A program made the position numbers and the translations under genes. This document shows, in pieces, positions 15,833-24,382 of a DNA stretch of 64,000 bases. This DNA is from JACDCY01 sp964350145. Its GTDB lineage: Bacteria > Gemmatimonadota > Gemmatimonadetes > Gemmatimonadales > Gemmatimonadaceae. The notes beneath the pieces are model-generated. The model worked only from the letters and a program-made list of their open reading frames with translations. It did not search any database and was not told the DNA's origin. The stretch lies in contig CAYGJL010000012.1 of the NCBI GenBank assembly GCA_964350145.1, positions 8,664-72,663 on the forward strand, in the 5' to 3' direction. Position 1 is the first letter of the stretch; each line of letters opens with the position of its first letter.

Positions 15833-18213
15833 CACGGCGCGCGCTTCACCGGCAGATTCTCCTCGAAGATCTCGTAGATCCGGCGATACTCGTCGGTCCA
15901 CGACGATGGCCGCACGAACCCGTGATCCTCCACCGGATATACCGCCAGCTCCCACCCGGTCTTGCCCAGCTCGATCAGCCGCTGAGTGAGCCGTACCACG
16001 TCCTGGAAGTGCACGTTCGTGTCAACCATGCCGTGCAGAATCACGAGCGGATCCTCCAGCCCGTGCGCGAAGTAGATCGGGGACGAGCGCTTGTAGGCGA
16101 GCGAATCGCCCTGCGGCCGGTTCAGGATGTTGGAGGTGTAGCCCTCGTTGTAGTGTGCCCAGTCGGTCACGCTGCGCAGCGCGGCGCCCGCGCCGAAATG
16201 CTCGGCCTCGGTGAACAACGCCATCAGCGTGATGAACCCGCCGTAGCTGCCGCCGTAGATCCCGACGCGGTCACCCGGGATTCCGTGCTCGCGCTCGAGC
16301 CAGCGCGCGGCGTCGACGTTGTCCTGAAGATCACGGCCGCCGAACCAGCGGTAGATCGCGGTGCGCCAGTCGCGCCCGTGGCCCGCCGACGCGCGGTAGT
16401 CGAGATCCAGCACGACGTACCCCTTGGACGCGAGCAGCTGGTTGAACATGTACTCGCGCGGGTAGTTCGACCAGAAGTTGCCGACGTTCTGTAGGTACCC
16501 GGCGCCGTGGACGAAGATGACAGCCGCGCCGTTGGGCTGCGCGCCCATGTCCTGCGGCCGGTAGATGTGCGCGGGAACCTGCACTCCGTCCGAGGCGGGG
16601 ATGTGCACGATCTCCGGCTTGATCCAGTTGAACGACCGCCACTCATCCGAGGGCGACAACGTGAGCCGGTGCATCGGCGCGCCCGGCCGATTCTCCGTAA
16701 GGAAGAGATCGGGCGGCTGATTGACGTGCGAATACACGTTGGCGAGCCAGCGCTGGTCGCGCGAGACCGTGACCTCGTGCCCCCCCGACCAGCTCGTGAT
16801 CCGGGTGCGATCGCCGCCGCTGACCGACATCCGATAGAAATGTTGTTCGAACGGCGACGGCTCGTTGGTGTGCAGGTAGAACCAACGCTCGTCGGGCGAC
16901 AGCTCGACGTCGCGCACTTCCCAGCGGCCGCTGGTGAGCTGGCGCTTGTCGCTGCCGTCCGGGCGCGACGTGTACAGGTGGGCGAATCCGTCCGCCTCCG
17001 ACACGTACCAGACGCGCCGTCCTTCGTCGTACCAGCCGGCGCAGCCGAAGCACGGGCCGGCTACCCACGCCGTGTCACGCAGCACGTCGGTCGCGCGCAT
17101 GGTGCCAGACGCGTCCACGGTATGGATCGTCCGCGTCTTGTTGTCGAAGCTCTTGGAGAAGAGCAGGGCGTGCGTCCCGCTCTCGTTCCAGCCGATCGCG
17201 CGAGTGAAGCCCAGGGCAGTGTCGCCGCCGAAAGCGCGAAGCCAGGTGGCGCGGCCGGACGGCAGCGAGATAAAGCCGATGCGGGAGCGTCCCTGCGTGT
17301 CACCGACCTTCGTGCGCGGCCGCAGCTCTTCGGTATAACCGGATTCGGTCACGTACTGCGGCACGCCCGCTATTTTCGCCCCTTCCGGCTGCGACGTGAG
17401 CACGACGATCATGGCGTCCGCCCGTGGGGAGACCGACATCGAGCTGATGCGCTCGTTCTTTCCGAGGAAGATCGGCCGTAGTCGGCGAGCGGCAAGGGCG
17501 ATCGAATCGACGCGCCTGATGCTGTCGGCCCGCACGCGGTCGCGTATCGCCTCGAACAGCTCGAGCTGCTGCGCCTCGAGGAAGCCGCGCTGCGTCACGG
17601 CTTTCGCGGAATCGGCCCGGCGCGCGGAATCCGCAGCGCCTCCGAACCGTAAGTCGGTGTGCTGCCGGAGCGAGCCACCGCCCACGTCCACGGAGAACAC
17701 GTTGTTGTCCCGCACGAAGAAGATGCGAGTGCCGTCGGCGCTGAACCGCGGATCGCTCTCGCGCCCGACGGTCTCCGTCAGCCGGCGCACGTTTCCGGTG
17801 CGCTCATCTATGACGAAGATGTCGCCCTGATATTCCACCACTCTCCGGTCACGCCTGGCGGACAGTACTCCGCTCGCTAGCAGCGGGCCGACGGTGTCGA
17901 GTTGCGCGTCGGCCACCCGCTCCGGACGGGCGCCGGGAACCGCGCGCACCCGGTACGCCTGAGGCGTCTCTCTCCAGTCCGCGCCCGCTTCGACCCAGCG
18001 GAAATAGATCCAGCGGTTGTCCGCCGACCAGGCGACCTGCTGGGGGGGACGGCCGTACAGTTCCGGCCCGCGCATGATGTTCGCAATCGTCAGGTCGAAG
18101 GGCTGAGTTCTGGTGCTCGCCGGAAGCGGCGGGGGACTGGATATCGGCGCCTGTGCGAAGAGCGGAGAGGCGAGGACGAGGGCAGGGATGATGAATCGAT
18201 GCATGGCAGTCAT
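15832..18213 (-). CDS. Secreted S9-family prolyl oligopeptidase (DPP IV/acylaminoacyl-peptidase type)
   Basis: 793 aa with signal peptide (HRFIIPALVLASPLFAQ). The N-terminal 500 residues are a seven-bladed propeller (WSADNRWIYFRW, FSADGTRIFFVRD, LSPDERWFYLHTNEP). The C-terminal alpha/beta hydrolase carries nucleophile Ser656 in GGSYGG, Asp731 in HGMVDTN and His764 in VEDHGF. It should release dipeptides or acyl-amino acids from peptides in the periplasm. It sits between cstA and ybdD, linking peptide or pyruvate scavenging. Start chosen at the signal peptide; no clear Shine-Dalgarno sequence. Confidence 0.92.
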   Translation of the reverse strand: MTAMHRFIIPALVLASPLFAQAPISSPPPLPASTRTQPFDLTIANIMRGPELYGRPPQQVAWSADNRWIYFRWVEAGADWRETPQAYRVRAVPGARPERVADAQLDTVGPLLASGVLSARRDRRVVEYQGDIFVIDERTGNVRRLTETVGRESDPRFSADGTRIFFVRDNNVFSVDVGGGSLRQHTDLRFGGAADSARRADSAKAVTQRGFLEAQQLELFEAIRDRVRADSIRRVDSIALAARRLRPIFLGKNERISSMSVSPRADAMIVVLTSQPEGAKIAGVPQYVTESGYTEELRPRTKVGDTQGRSRIGFISLPSGRATWLRAFGGDTALGFTRAIGWNESGTHALLFSKSFDNKTRTIHTVDASGTMRATDVLRDTAWVAGPCFGCAGWYDEGRRVWYVSEADGFAHLYTSRPDGSDKRQLTSGRWEVRDVELSPDERWFYLHTNEPSPFEQHFYRMSVSGGDRTRITSWSGGHEVTVSRDQRWLANVYSHVNQPPDLFLTENRPGAPMHRLTLSPSDEWRSFNWIKPEIVHIPASDGVQVPAHIYRPQDMGAQPNGAAVIFVHGAGYLQNVGNFWSNYPREYMFNQLLASKGYVVLDLDYRASAGHGRDWRTAIYRWFGGRDLQDNVDAARWLEREHGIPGDRVGIYGGSYGGFITLMALFTEAEHFGAGAALRSVTDWAHYNEGYTSNILNRPQGDSLAYKRSSPIYFAHGLEDPLVILHGMVDTNVHFQDVVRLTQRLIELGKTGWELAVYPVEDHGFVRPSSWTDEYRRIYEIFEENLPVKRAP

Positions 18214-18238
18214 TGGAAAGGGAAATTCAGGGAAAGAC

Positions 18239-18393
18239 GCTGCGTCCTGCGTCCTGCGTCCTAGCAGGATTCTGGTGAGCTGACGGTTGGTGCGGTACCA
18301 CTTGCATCTCACAAGGAATCTCTCGGCCGGTGGTCCTGACAGCGCCGCGAAGTGAGCCGAAAGCCCGACAGGACGCAGCACGCAGGACGCAGG
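18239..18393. repeat. Inverted repeat built from TGCGTCCTGCGTCC words
   Basis: The cstA-peptidase spacer has three copies of the 7-mer TGCGTCC in tandem at 18241-18261 and the inverse (AGGACGCAGCACGCAGGACG) at 18369-18393. The arms are about 105 nt apart. Nothing else was seen in this 187-nt spacer. Confidence 0.75.
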
Positions 18394-18400
18394 GTAGCTC

Positions 18401-20455
18401 TCATGCCGCCCGCTCGAAAGCTACTTCAGTCGAAACCGCAACTTTCCGCCCGGACAATACCAACCACCATTCATGCGCGGCGGCAACGATAACCACAACC
18501 ACCGCCACCATGAACGCCCCTGCTACGAGCGCGTTGAGATAATCGTTGAATATCATGTGCCGCGCGGCCCCCACGGTCGCGACTCCGGCGGGCAGCTCGC
18601 CCGTCGCTATCCGCTCCGACAGCCACCGCGCGTGCGACAGGAATCCCAGCCGGGGCTCGGCCGCGAAGATCTTGATCCAGCCGGCCGACAGCGTCACCGT
18701 CGCGACCCACGCCAGCGGTGCGAGCGTGACCCAGGCGTACCGCGCCTTGCCCATCTTGATGATGATCGTCGTGCCCACGCACAGCGCGACGGCGGCGAGC
18801 AGCTGATTGGAGATTCCGAACAGCGGCCAGAGCGAGTTTATCCCGCCGAGCGGGTCCACGACTCCCTGATACAGGAAGTGCCCCCACATCGCCACGAAGA
18901 TCGCGCTGCTGATGATGATCGCCGGGTACCACGACGTGCGGCCGAGCGGCGCCCAGACGTTCTTGCCGATGTCCTGCACGATAAATCGCCCGATTCGCGT
19001 CGCCGAGTCGAGCACGGTGAGCACGAACAGCGCCTCGAACATGATCGCGAAGTGGTACCACACGGCCATGGATGACGCGCCGCCGAGCACGCTCGAGAAG
19101 ATCGTCGCCATCCCGATCGCCAGGCTCGGCGCGCCGCCCGTGCGCGACAGCACCGTCTGCTCCTGGATGTTGCGGGTCAGGACGTCGATCTGGTCCGGTG
19201 TGACCGTGAATCCCCAGGAGGAGATCACCTGCGCGGCGCTCGCGCTGGTCGCGCCGATGGCGGACGCGGGCGCGTTGATCGCGAAGAAGATTCCGGGCTC
19301 GAGCACGCAGGCGGCGATCAGCGCCAGGATCGCGACCAGCGATTCGGTGAGCATCGCGCCGAAGCCGATGAAGCGCGCGTCGGCCTCGTTCTGGATCATC
19401 TTGGGCGTAGTGCCCGAGGCGACGAGCGAGTGGAAGCCCGAGATCGCGCCGCACGCGATCGTGACAAATGCGAAGGGGAAGATCTTGCCGGCGAAGATCG
19501 GGCCGGTGCCGTCGGTGAACTGCGTGAACGCCGGCATCTGCAGGGGCGGCAGCAGGATCAGGACTCCGATCGCGAGCGCGATCACGACTCCGATCTTCAC
19601 GAACGCGGAGATGTAGTCGCGCGGGGCGAGCAGCAGCCATACCGGCAGCACCGACGCCGCGAAGCCGTACGCCATCAGCGATCGGGCCAGCGTCCTTCCG
19701 CTCCAGGTGAACATCGGCGCGAGCGTCGCGCTGTCCGCGACCCACTGGCCGGCGTACACCGCGACCACGAGCAGCACGAGCCCGATCATGCTCGCTTCGA
19801 TGATGCGTCCGGGCCGGATAAACCGCAGGTACACGCCGACGAACATCGCGACCGGCATCGTAAAGATGACCGTGGCGGTACCCCACGGGCTCACCTTCAA
19901 GGCGTTGACGACCACGAGACCGAGCACGGCGACGATGATGATCATGATGCCGAGCACCGCCAGCAGCGCGGCGGCGCCCGCGACGGGGCCGATCTCCTCC
20001 CGCGCCATCTGTCCGAGCGACTTGCCGTCGCGCCGGATGGAGCCCGCGAGGATGACCATGTCCTGCACCGCGCCGGCGACCGCGACGCCGACGATGATCC
20101 AGAGCGCGGCCGGGAGAAAGCCGAATTGGGCGGCGAGCGTCGGTCCGACGAGCGGGCCCGGGCCGGCGATCGTGGCGAAGTGGTGGCCGAAGACGATCCA
20201 CTTGTGCGTCGGGACGTAGTCGCAGCCGTCCGTGAGACGCAGGGCCGGCGTGGGACGCTCGGGGTCGAGCGCGAACACCTTGGCCGCTATGAACCGGCTG
20301 TAGAATCGGTACGCAACCAGGTACGTGGACACGGCCGCGACCAGGAGCCAGGCCGCGCTGATCGTCTCGCCCCGCGATAGGGCGAGAACGGCGAAGGCGA
20401 GGGCGCCGGCGAGGGCGACTCCCGACCACAAGACGATGGAGGTGAGTTTGCGCAT
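18401..20455 (-). CDS. cstA: Carbon starvation protein A, pyruvate/peptide transporter
   Basis: 684 aa, about 16 membrane helices. Diagnostic segments: DGCDYVPTHKWIVFGHHFA, then GPGPLVGPTLAAQFG; QDMVILAGSIRRDGKS; GFHSLVASGTTPKMI; and LWPLFGISNQLLAAVAL. CstA-family permeases import pyruvate and possibly peptides under carbon limitation, working with YbdD, found two genes downstream at 15641. The order cstA - S9 peptidase - ybdD on one strand suggests a scavenging operon. No CRP-type site was recognised in the spacer above. Confidence 0.95.
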   Translation of the reverse strand: MRKLTSIVLWSGVALAGALAFAVLALSRGETISAAWLLVAAVSTYLVAYRFYSRFIAAKVFALDPERPTPALRLTDGCDYVPTHKWIVFGHHFATIAGPGPLVGPTLAAQFGFLPAALWIIVGVAVAGAVQDMVILAGSIRRDGKSLGQMAREEIGPVAGAAALLAVLGIMIIIVAVLGLVVVNALKVSPWGTATVIFTMPVAMFVGVYLRFIRPGRIIEASMIGLVLLVVAVYAGQWVADSATLAPMFTWSGRTLARSLMAYGFAASVLPVWLLLAPRDYISAFVKIGVVIALAIGVLILLPPLQMPAFTQFTDGTGPIFAGKIFPFAFVTIACGAISGFHSLVASGTTPKMIQNEADARFIGFGAMLTESLVAILALIAACVLEPGIFFAINAPASAIGATSASAAQVISSWGFTVTPDQIDVLTRNIQEQTVLSRTGGAPSLAIGMATIFSSVLGGASSMAVWYHFAIMFEALFVLTVLDSATRIGRFIVQDIGKNVWAPLGRTSWYPAIIISSAIFVAMWGHFLYQGVVDPLGGINSLWPLFGISNQLLAAVALCVGTTIIIKMGKARYAWVTLAPLAWVATVTLSAGWIKIFAAEPRLGFLSHARWLSERIATGELPAGVATVGAARHMIFNDYLNALVAGAFMVAVVVVIVAAAHEWWLVLSGRKVAVSTEVAFERAA

Positions 20456-20490
20456 TGCTCGGAGTGGGCGGGCTCCTGGAATGTGGATGG

Positions 20491-20586
20491 GGGATCCAAG
20501 TTTGGAGTGTGGCAGTGAGGAGGAGTGAGTGAGGAGTTACTCCTTACTCTCCCCTCCGAACTGCCACACTCCTCACTTGGATTCCC
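20491..20586. repeat. Long imperfect hairpin with TTTGGAGTGTGGCAGT arms
   Basis: Left arm 20491-20516 (GGGATCCAAGTTTGGAGTGT, then GGCAGT), right arm 20560-20586 its near-perfect inverse, and a smaller GAGGAGT / ACTCCT inner stem. The same element with a different centre is at 52930-53028. It lies in the divergent promoter region of cstA and the lipoprotein at 20644. Confidence 0.85.
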
Positions 20587-20643
20587 CGGCATCACTCCAG
20601 GAATCCGCTGCAGCCAAATTGAGCCGCAGCTAGTTTTCCCGCA

Positions 20644-21285
20644 ATGCGATCAGTCCTTCAAATTTTAGTCGCAGGCCTCATGCTTGGCGCGTGCGCGACG
20701 GCACAACAGGGGCCGAGCGAGGAAGAGCAAGCCAACGTCCGCCTGGGCGGCGACGCCGTGGTCGTCCTGCCGCTGCAACGCATCGCGCCCACCGCGTCCG
20801 CGGCCATGCCGCCGCAGCTCGCGAATCTCGCGTGGCCACTGCTGCGCGAGAGCTTCAACGACACGCTCCGCAGCGCGTTCACTACGCGCGCGATCGCGGA
20901 GACGTGGGTCTGGCCAGCCGAGCTTCGCCAGGCGCACCGCCAGAACCCCGCGCTGCTGCCCGATCCGTTCGAGCTGTCGGTGGGCGCGCTCCGCGGGATG
21001 CGGCTCGAGCCCGACACGGACCTGCCAGAGCGGCTCGGCGGGGAGCTGCGCACGCTGCTGGCCGTGTCCGAAGGGCGGCGCTACTTCCTCCTCCCGCTCG
21101 ACATGACCCTCTCGCATGGTCCGGGAGGATTCACCGCCAGCGGCCAGGCGATTCTGGTGGACGGGCGCAGGCAGCGCGTCGTCTGGGCCAGGCGAATGAC
21201 CGGCGCGGCCGCGCCCACGGCCGAAGGCGCGCTCCAGGCTTACGCGGGATCGCTGGCGATCCTGTTCATGGAGAGCGCGCCCTAG
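20644..21285 (+). CDS. Lipoprotein of unknown function
   Basis: 213 aa. Lipoprotein signal RSVLQILVAGLMLGAC, then an alpha/beta protein with LGGDAVVVLPLQRI near the start and RYFLLPLDMTLSHG and GQAILVDGRRQRVVWAR in the second half. The general pattern (outer-membrane lipoprotein with a nucleotide-free alpha/beta fold) is seen in several DUFs, but I cannot name one. It is followed one base after its stop by the phosphoesterase gene, so they form an operon. Confidence 0.6.
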   Translation: MRSVLQILVAGLMLGACATAQQGPSEEEQANVRLGGDAVVVLPLQRIAPTASAAMPPQLANLAWPLLRESFNDTLRSAFTTRAIAETWVWPAELRQAHRQNPALLPDPFELSVGALRGMRLEPDTDLPERLGGELRTLLAVSEGRRYFLLPLDMTLSHGPGGFTASGQAILVDGRRQRVVWARRMTGAAAPTAEGALQAYAGSLAILFMESAP

Positions 21286-21286
21286 C

Positions 21287-22144
21287 ATGAGCAAAGAAGG
21301 GATGACCACGATCTTCCACGCCTCGGACCTCCACTTCGGCCGGCCGGTCGTGCCGGAGCAGATCGAGGCGATCGAGACGCTGATCCAGGAAGGAGAGTTC
21401 GACGTCGTCGCCGTCTCGGGTGACGTGAGCCAGCGCGCGCGGGCCGGTGAGTTCCAGCGCGCGGCGGTGTTTCTGCGCGACGCGCAGAAGGTCAGCCAGA
21501 CGATCATCGTCCCGGGGAATCACGACGTGCGCTGGTGGCGCGCGCCGCTCGGGATCGGTCCGTACCCCAAAATCTTCGACGCGTACAAGAAGTGGGTGTA
21601 TCACGATCTGGAGCCCGTGCTGAGCATTCCGGGTGTGTCGCTCGTGGGTTTGAACACGTCGCACGGCGTGACGTATCGCACGCTCACCTGGAACGTGCGC
21701 GACATCTCCATCATCGGCTACGTGACGCGTGCGCAGCTCGAGAAGCTGCGGGAGAAGTTCGACCGCGCGCCCGCGGACGACGCGCGCGTCGTGGTGATGC
21801 ACCACAACCCGGTGAAGGGCGAGCTGTCGCAGCGGCACGGGCTCAAGAACACGCAGCGCATACTCGGCGCGTTCGCCGAGATGGGCGTGGACGTCGTGCT
21901 GTGCGGCCACGACCACCAGGAAGCGGTGCACTACATCGAGCACACCAACAAGGGCACGGTGATCTCGACCGCGGGCACCGTGTCGAACCGGTCGCGCGGC
22001 GGGCGCCCCTCGTCGGTGAACCTCATCACCGTGCTGCCGGCGGCGATTGAGGTGACGACGATGGTGTGGTCCCAGAAACAGGGGACGTTCGTCCGCGGGC
22101 CGCATCGGTCTTTTGACCGCGCGGTGCCCGCGAAGACCGCGTGA
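21287..22144 (+). CDS. Calcineurin-type metallophosphoesterase
   Basis: 285 aa with all five metal motifs: DLH (ASDLHFG), GD (VSGDVSQRA), GNHD (VPGNHDVRWW), H (VVMHHNPV) and GHxH (CGHDHQEAV). That makes a di-metal phosphatase or phosphodiesterase of the class III nucleotide-cyclase-phosphodiesterase/UDP-diacylglucosamine hydrolase type; the substrate is not fixed. No signal peptide, so cytosolic. Overlaps the next gene by 4 nt (GTGA). Confidence 0.9.
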   Translation: MSKEGMTTIFHASDLHFGRPVVPEQIEAIETLIQEGEFDVVAVSGDVSQRARAGEFQRAAVFLRDAQKVSQTIIVPGNHDVRWWRAPLGIGPYPKIFDAYKKWVYHDLEPVLSIPGVSLVGLNTSHGVTYRTLTWNVRDISIIGYVTRAQLEKLREKFDRAPADDARVVVMHHNPVKGELSQRHGLKNTQRILGAFAEMGVDVVLCGHDHQEAVHYIEHTNKGTVISTAGTVSNRSRGGRPSSVNLITVLPAAIEVTTMVWSQKQGTFVRGPHRSFDRAVPAKTA

Positions 22145-22812
22145 CAGCCGCGGTACAGCTTGGCCTCGAGCTGCCTGTCGGCGACGACGATCTGAGCTCC
22201 CGCCTGTACGCGCTCGGCCTCGATCCCAACGTCAGGGTCGCACTCACCGACAACAGCACGACGATGGTCAGCTTCGGCGATGGCTGGCTGCGGGTCCATC
22301 GTGGCTACTCGTCCGCCGGTGACGAAGTCGTGAGCGCGATCGTGCGCTTCGCGCGAGCGAGACGGCGTGACAGCAGGTCCGAGGCGAAGCGGGTGCTGTT
22401 GAGCTACGCGTCGGTGCTGCCCGGCCGGCGCGCGCGGCTGCGGTGCGAGGCGACGCATCGGGCTGACGAGCCGTATGCCGCGCGGCTCACAGCGGCGCAC
22501 GCCGAGCTGAACGAACAATTCTTCGATGGCGCGCTCAAGACGATGACGATCCGCGTGTCGCGGCGGATGAAGCGAAAGCTCGGGCACTATTCGCTGGCGT
22601 CTGCCGAGCTGCAGGCCGACATCGCCATCGCGCGCAGGCACATTCGGCGCGACTCGTGGGAGGATGTCGTTCACACGCTGCTACACGAGATGGTGCATCA
22701 GTGGCAGCAGGAGACGGGTTTGCCTGTGGCGCATGACCGCGCCTTTCGCGGCAAGGCACGTGCAGTGGGAACCGATCCCCGTGCGGTGCTGAAGGAACCG
22801 GTGAGCGGTTAG
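22141..22812 (+). CDS. SprT-like zinc metalloprotease domain protein
   Basis: 223 aa from GTG. The C-terminal half is SprT-like: LTAAHAELNEQFFDG, then the zinc helix HTLLHEMVHQWQQETG (HExxH) and a following HDRAFRGKAR. The N-terminal 100 residues are not recognised. SprT-like proteases include eukaryotic Spartan, which cleaves DNA-protein crosslinks; bacterial roles are unclear. Its last 150 nt are present as copies at 25550 and 28246, marking duplication junctions. The stop abuts the convergent plug gene with no spacer. Confidence 0.85.
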   Translation: MTAAVQLGLELPVGDDDLSSRLYALGLDPNVRVALTDNSTTMVSFGDGWLRVHRGYSSAGDEVVSAIVRFARARRRDSRSEAKRVLLSYASVLPGRRARLRCEATHRADEPYAARLTAAHAELNEQFFDGALKTMTIRVSRRMKRKLGHYSLASAELQADIAIARRHIRRDSWEDVVHTLLHEMVHQWQQETGLPVAHDRAFRGKARAVGTDPRAVLKEPVSG

Positions 22813-23634
22813 TTATCTCTTCGGCAGTACCGAGCCCGTCGTGAAGCGTGTGGTGATGAAGACCGCCGCGCACGCGTCGCCGACGGCCTCGATCGGCAAC
22901 TGCGACGGTCCACGGTAGACTTCCATCGTCTCGATCTCATTGGCCTTGATCTGGCTCAGAGTCTGAATGGCCGTCGCTCCGCCGATGCGTTGTCCATCGA
23001 TGAAGAGGGCAAGCCAGAGGTGCCGCTCCTCCGGACGACGTTTCTGGTTCCAGATGGAATTCCCTTCGCAACGGGCGATCCGAACGAACATGTAACCGTC
23101 ATCCCGCCAATTCACCGTCACCCCGGGCGCGGAAGACATCAGCTCCATTGCCGAATTCCTTCCGGATCTCTCGATATCTTCGCGAGTGAAATAAGTGCCA
23201 GGCCGTTTTGCGCGACGCTCGTAGAAGTCGTCGAACCTGCCGGTGTGCTGGTAGCGCAGTGGCTTCCCGTATGGCAGTACCGCTTCCGTCACCACAGGTG
23301 CCAGCTGCTGGACGGTTCGGAGCATTCGGAGCGTCGCAGAGCGGGTCTCTCCCGCTTGAAGCGTCAGCGTCGTATCAAGCGGCGCAAACCCGACCGCGCG
23401 CGCTTGCAGCCGTAGCTGCCCAATCGGCGCCGCGTCCATCACAAAGCGACCGGCCGAGTCGGATCGGGTGGCCAATAACGATCCGGCGGCAGTTATTTCA
23501 GCGTCGATGACAGGCGAGCCATCGTTGGCTACGAGTTGCCCAACCAGTCGGGAGGAATACGCTTGTGCGCCCGCCAGCGTCGGAGCAAGGGCGAGCAAAA
23601 CAGCCGCTGCCTGCATTCCAAGCAGTAATCGCAT
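22813..23634 (-). CDS. CarboxypepD_reg plus orphan TonB-plug protein, copy C1
   Basis: 273 aa from the ATG at 23634. Signal peptide (LLLGMQAAAVLLALAPTLAG), a carboxypeptidase-regulatory-like beta sandwich (residues 25-110; NDGSPVIDAEITAAGS, SDSAGRFVMDAAPIGQLRLQ) and a TonB-plug-like domain (about 125-265; LRYQHTGRFDDFYERRAK, TREDIERSG, LFIDGQRIGG, ETMEVYRGPSQLPIEAVGD). The 22-strand barrel that normally follows a plug is absent; the protein simply ends after VFITTRFTTG. Paralogues at 25706, 28389 and the C-terminus of 35792. It is the last gene of a three-gene minus-strand unit (24383, 23806, 22813). The role is unknown; surface or periplasmic binding is likely. Confidence 0.8.
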   Translation of the reverse strand: MRLLLGMQAAAVLLALAPTLAGAQAYSSRLVGQLVANDGSPVIDAEITAAGSLLATRSDSAGRFVMDAAPIGQLRLQARAVGFAPLDTTLTLQAGETRSATLRMLRTVQQLAPVVTEAVLPYGKPLRYQHTGRFDDFYERRAKRPGTYFTREDIERSGRNSAMELMSSAPGVTVNWRDDGYMFVRIARCEGNSIWNQKRRPEERHLWLALFIDGQRIGGATAIQTLSQIKANEIETMEVYRGPSQLPIEAVGDACAAVFITTRFTTGSVLPKR

Positions 23635-23714
23635 TCTCCTAGTCTCCCGCGTCAACGTACAGCCCCTTGATGCAATCGACCATTGTTGTTGGTGCCGATA
23701 CCAGACTGTCTCCT

Positions 23715-23757
23715 GCCGGGGGATGATGCGCACCGTCCGATTCTTTTTACCCCCGGC
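23715..23757 (-). repeat. Conserved 8-bp hairpin between copies B1 and C1
   Basis: GCCGGGGG at 23715-23722 pairs with CCCCCGGC at 23750-23757. A TTTTT run lies just inside the right arm. The same structure is at 26601-26640 in the second copy of the unit. It could attenuate or process the transcript between the two genes. Confidence 0.6.
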
Positions 23758-23805
23758 GGTCGACTAGGTCCCTTCTGCAATCCCTTCTCCGTCTTTTCGG
23801 GTCGG

Positions 23806-24357
23806 TCAGATTGTAAGGATCGCTGCGTCTCGTCGAAGGATCGCCGCTCGCTCCTTCGTGTACGCCCGAGCGACCAAATAGCCCTCGCACTTCTCACTGC
23901 TCGTTATCCCATCGTTGGGTGCTGTGGCGAATAAAGCGGAGAACAATCGGGTAGGAGCATCGAGGACCGCTTTTATTGCCATTTCATTCTCGATCATCAA
24001 GGTAGGGAAAAGGTCGGACAGGGCAACGTTAAGCGGTTTTTTCCCTGACGGCGACCATGATGCCACTATTAGCTGTGAGACACCGATAGCGGGCGTCATT
24101 ACCCCGTCAGGCCGAACCGTGGCGACCGTAGCCGCGAGCGTCTGCTCGCAGTTGCCAAGGAGGACGCAGGGGCCGCTGCCCCCATTGTCGTTACAGTAGG
24201 CACCAGATCCCGGCGCCGGTGGGTGCGCTCGCACGCAACGCATTTGATCTTCCGAACAGTACCAACATAATTGCGCTTCGGCGATCGACGCCATGCCAAT
24301 CAGCACTACGAACCCGGCCACGAGCATTGAAGGAACGTTCATTCGGTTTCTCGACAT
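23806..24357 (-). CDS. Secreted cysteine-containing protein of unknown function, copy B1
   Basis: 183 aa, ribosome site GGGAGGG before the ATG. Signal peptide (VPSMLVAGFVVLIGMASIA). The mature N-terminus has cysteines spaced like a small disulfide knot: CWYCSEDQMRCV, YCNDNG, PCVLLGNC. Then a helical part (ETLAATVATVRPDGVMTPAI in general pattern) and a conserved ending KCEGYLVARAYTKERAAIL. The paralogue at 26688 keeps the cysteines and the ending. No database family recognised. Middle gene of the duplicated unit, 25 nt after the propeller-like gene. Confidence 0.65.
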   Translation of the reverse strand: MSRNRMNVPSMLVAGFVVLIGMASIAEAQLCWYCSEDQMRCVRAHPPAPGSGAYCNDNGGSGPCVLLGNCEQTLAATVATVRPDGVMTPAIGVSQLIVASWSPSGKKPLNVALSDLFPTLMIENEMAIKAVLDAPTRLFSALFATAPNDGITSSEKCEGYLVARAYTKERAAILRRDAAILTI

Positions 24358-24382
24358 CGTGCCCTCCCCATGGAAGAAATGC

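Noticed and set aside
18471..20429. 652-aa frame overlapping cstA
   Set aside because: Arg-rich frame shadow of cstA, whose product is unmistakable.
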